7,317 nucleotides of DNA, taken from positions 1-7,317 of the forward strand of contig JAEWYA010000074.1 of assembly GCA_023395775.1 (NCBI GenBank), written 5' to 3'. Source of the stretch: Bacillota bacterium. Its GTDB lineage: Bacteria; Bacillota; Clostridia; Oscillospirales; Oscillospiraceae. Shown here piece by piece: positions 6,377-7,317 of this stretch. Below the pieces are notes generated by a model, which was given only the letters and a program-made list of their open reading frames with translations, was not told the origin of the DNA and made no database searches. The first letter of the stretch is position 1, and each line of letters opens with the position of its first letter. The translations under genes and the position numbers were made by a program.

Positions 6377-6498
6377 TGCGTTCTAAAAAGGAAACCGTCC
6401 CTGTGCCGCAAAGACACAAGGACGGAATAGCTTCGTAAAAAAGCCGCCCTCGGCAGGATTTCCAGGGTCATCCCCTCACCTGCTGTCTTTGGAACGCA
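6377..6498 (-). ncRNA. L10 leader (rplJL autoregulatory RNA)
   Basis: The transcript between the promoter and rplJ carries the signature of the Firmicutes L10 leader: AAAGACAGCAGG followed after a small hairpin by CCTGCCGAGG. GCAGG (6483-6479) pairs with CCTGC (6457-6453) around an inner AGGG/CCCT stem, which would be the L10-L12 binding element. CAAAGACA (6491-6484) can pair with TGTCTTTG (6416-6409), and TGCGTTC at the 5' end (6498-6492) with GAACGCA (6383-6377). Both pairings would disrupt or enclose the attenuator hairpin, so they are antiterminator candidates. In Bacillus subtilis rplJL, L10-L12 binding is known to promote attenuation. The same mode is inferred here. Confidence 0.8.
6385..6425 (-). 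terminator. Attenuator terminator in the rplJ leader
   Basis: On the - strand an 11-bp stem with one G-U pair (6425-6415 with 6405-6395) closes a 9-nt loop and is followed by TTTCCTTTTT (6394-6385). It lies inside the leader, upstream of rplJ. Part of its left arm and loop also pairs with the leader 5' end, the usual logic of transcription attenuation. Confidence 0.8.
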
Positions 6499-6504
6499 TG
6501 TTTT

Positions 6505-6532
6505 ATTATATCAAACCGTCGGAATTTGTCAA
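6505..6532 (-). promoter_or_regulatory. Near-consensus promoter for rplJL
   Basis: On the - strand TTGACA (6532-6527) and TATAAT (6510-6505) both match the SigA consensus exactly, with 16 bp between them and a TG for an extended -10 (TGaTATAAT). Transcription should start near 6499. It lies between the rplA stop and rplJ, so rplJL has its own strong promoter. No terminator is seen after rplA, so read-through from rplA can also enter the leader. Confidence 0.88.
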
Positions 6533-6567
6533 GAAGCAATTCTGCGGTCAGATATTGATTTTTGGTC

Positions 6568-7260
6568 TCAGACCAGCTTGGCAGAGTTCATCTTCACGCC
6601 GGGGCCCATGGTGGAAGCCACCACGCAGCTGCGGATATACTGGCCCTTGGCAGTAGCGGGCTTCGCCTTGACGATGGCGCCCATGATGGCGTTGTAGTTC
6701 TCCATCAGCTTCTCAGGTCCGAAAGACGCCTTGCCGATGGGGCAGTGGATGATGTTGGTTTTGTCCAGGCGGTACTCGATCTTACCGGCCTTGACTTCCT
6801 TGACGGCCTTGGCAACGTCGGGCGTGACGGTTCCGGCCTTGGGGGAGGGCATCAGGCCCTTGGGGCCCAGCACCTTACCGAGACGGCCAACAACGCCCAT
6901 CATATCGGGGCTTGCGACGACCACGTCGAAGTCGAACCAGTTTTCCTTCTGGATCTTCTCCACCATGTCCATGTCGCCCACATAATCCGCGCCGGCCTCT
7001 TTGGCGGCGTCGGCCTTGTCGCCCTTGGCGAAGACCAGCACGCGGACGGTCTTTCCGGTGCCGTGGGGCAGGACGATGGCGCCGCGGACCTGCTGGTCGG
7101 CGTGCCGGGAATCCACACCCAGCTTCACATGCAGTTCGACGGTCTCGTCGAACTTGGCGGTAGCACTCTTGCAGACCAGATTCATGCCCTCCGCCGCTTC
7201 ATAAAAAGTGTTTTTATCGATCAGCTTGGCGCTGTCGGTATACTTCTTGCCTCTAAACAA
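6568..7260 (-). CDS. rplA: 50S ribosomal protein L1
   Basis: L1 binds 23S rRNA helices 76-78, forms the mobile L1 stalk that guides deacylated tRNA out of the E site, and represses its own operon by binding mRNA. The 230-residue protein has the normal length and motifs: RGKKYTDSAKL at the start, TATAKFDETVELHVKLGVD-type RNA-binding residues, VRGAIVLPHGTGKTVRVLVFAKG, VGRLGKVLGPKGLMPSPKAGTVT and the C-terminal STMGPGVKM. The start is TTG at 7260: AGGAGG (7274-7269) lies 8 nt upstream, and no in-frame ATG or GTG occurs before the in-frame stop TAG at 7296-7294. rplK is expected upstream, beyond the window edge. Confidence 0.97.
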   Translation of the reverse strand: MFRGKKYTDSAKLIDKNTFYEAAEGMNLVCKSATAKFDETVELHVKLGVDSRHADQQVRGAIVLPHGTGKTVRVLVFAKGDKADAAKEAGADYVGDMDMVEKIQKENWFDFDVVVASPDMMGVVGRLGKVLGPKGLMPSPKAGTVTPDVAKAVKEVKAGKIEYRLDKTNIIHCPIGKASFGPEKLMENYNAIMGAIVKAKPATAKGQYIRSCVVASTMGPGVKMNSAKLV

Positions 7261-7277
7261 TGTTATTTCCTCCTCAT

Positions 7278-7306
7278 AGTGGTTCTTCGGAATCTATCCT
7301 CCCACT
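7278..7306 (-). promoter_or_regulatory. Candidate L1-binding site in the rplA leader
   Basis: On the - strand AGTGG (7306-7302) pairs with CCACT (7282-7278), and GGA (7299-7297) with TCC (7291-7289). They flank an asymmetric internal loop, GA on one side and GAAGAA on the other. L1 targets in rRNA and in mRNA of other organisms have two short helices around a similar purine-rich asymmetric loop. The ribosome binding site AGGAGG begins 3 nt after the stem, so bound L1 would block rplA translation. The rest of 7261-7317 has no visible rplK codons. Confidence 0.5.
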
Positions 7307-7317
7307 GTATGCGGCAT

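Noticed and set aside
6301..6471. N-terminal extension of rplJ to 6471
   Set aside because: It would translate the L10 leader and its terminator; the family N-terminus and ribosome binding site place the start at 6300.
1..7317. Search for CRISPR repeats, transposases, toxin-antitoxin or phage genes
   Set aside because: None seen; every sizeable coding region is explained by housekeeping, chemotaxis or aminotransferase genes.

Overview
The window looks like a chromosomal piece of a Gram-positive Clostridia bacterium, most likely of the Oscillospiraceae/Ruminococcaceae type. This rests on GC-rich coding sequence, AT-rich intergenic regions, strong AGGAGG-type ribosome binding sites, SigA-like promoters, a Firmicutes-style L10 leader RNA, and protein sequences (RimM, TrmD, L1, L10, L7/L12) that read as clostridial. 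The assignment comes from recognising sequence features, not from a search. No mobile element, CRISPR array, tRNA or rRNA is visible.

Left part (1-1500, + strand): the last 18 codons of a KH-domain RNA-binding protein (khpA/ylqC), a terminator-like hairpin, then a separate promoter driving rimM and trmD. These two overlap by 11 bases and make a 16S rRNA processing factor and the tRNA m1G37 methyltransferase. TrmD has Glu at the position of the usual catalytic Asp169.

Middle (1500-5320, + strand): two monocistronic genes, each with its own promoter and terminator. The first is a membrane chemoreceptor with a dCache ligand domain that carries most of an amino-acid-binding motif. Its leader of about 135 nt is GC-rich, can fold into competing structures and includes a possible intrinsic terminator. 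The second is a fold-type I PLP aminotransferase of the aspartate aminotransferase group. A 16-bp bidirectional terminator separates it from the convergent ribosomal protein genes.

Right part (5347-7317, - strand): the ribosomal stalk cluster, read rplA (L1, TTG start), rplJ (L10), rplL (L7/L12). A near-consensus promoter after rplA starts an L10-type leader with an attenuator terminator and a competing pairing. A short stem with an asymmetric internal loop just before rplA resembles an L1-binding site. Together these suggest that both L1 and the L10/L12 complex regulate their own synthesis.

Most of the window is conserved translation machinery. The least explained parts are the structured chemoreceptor leader and the TrmD active-site substitution.
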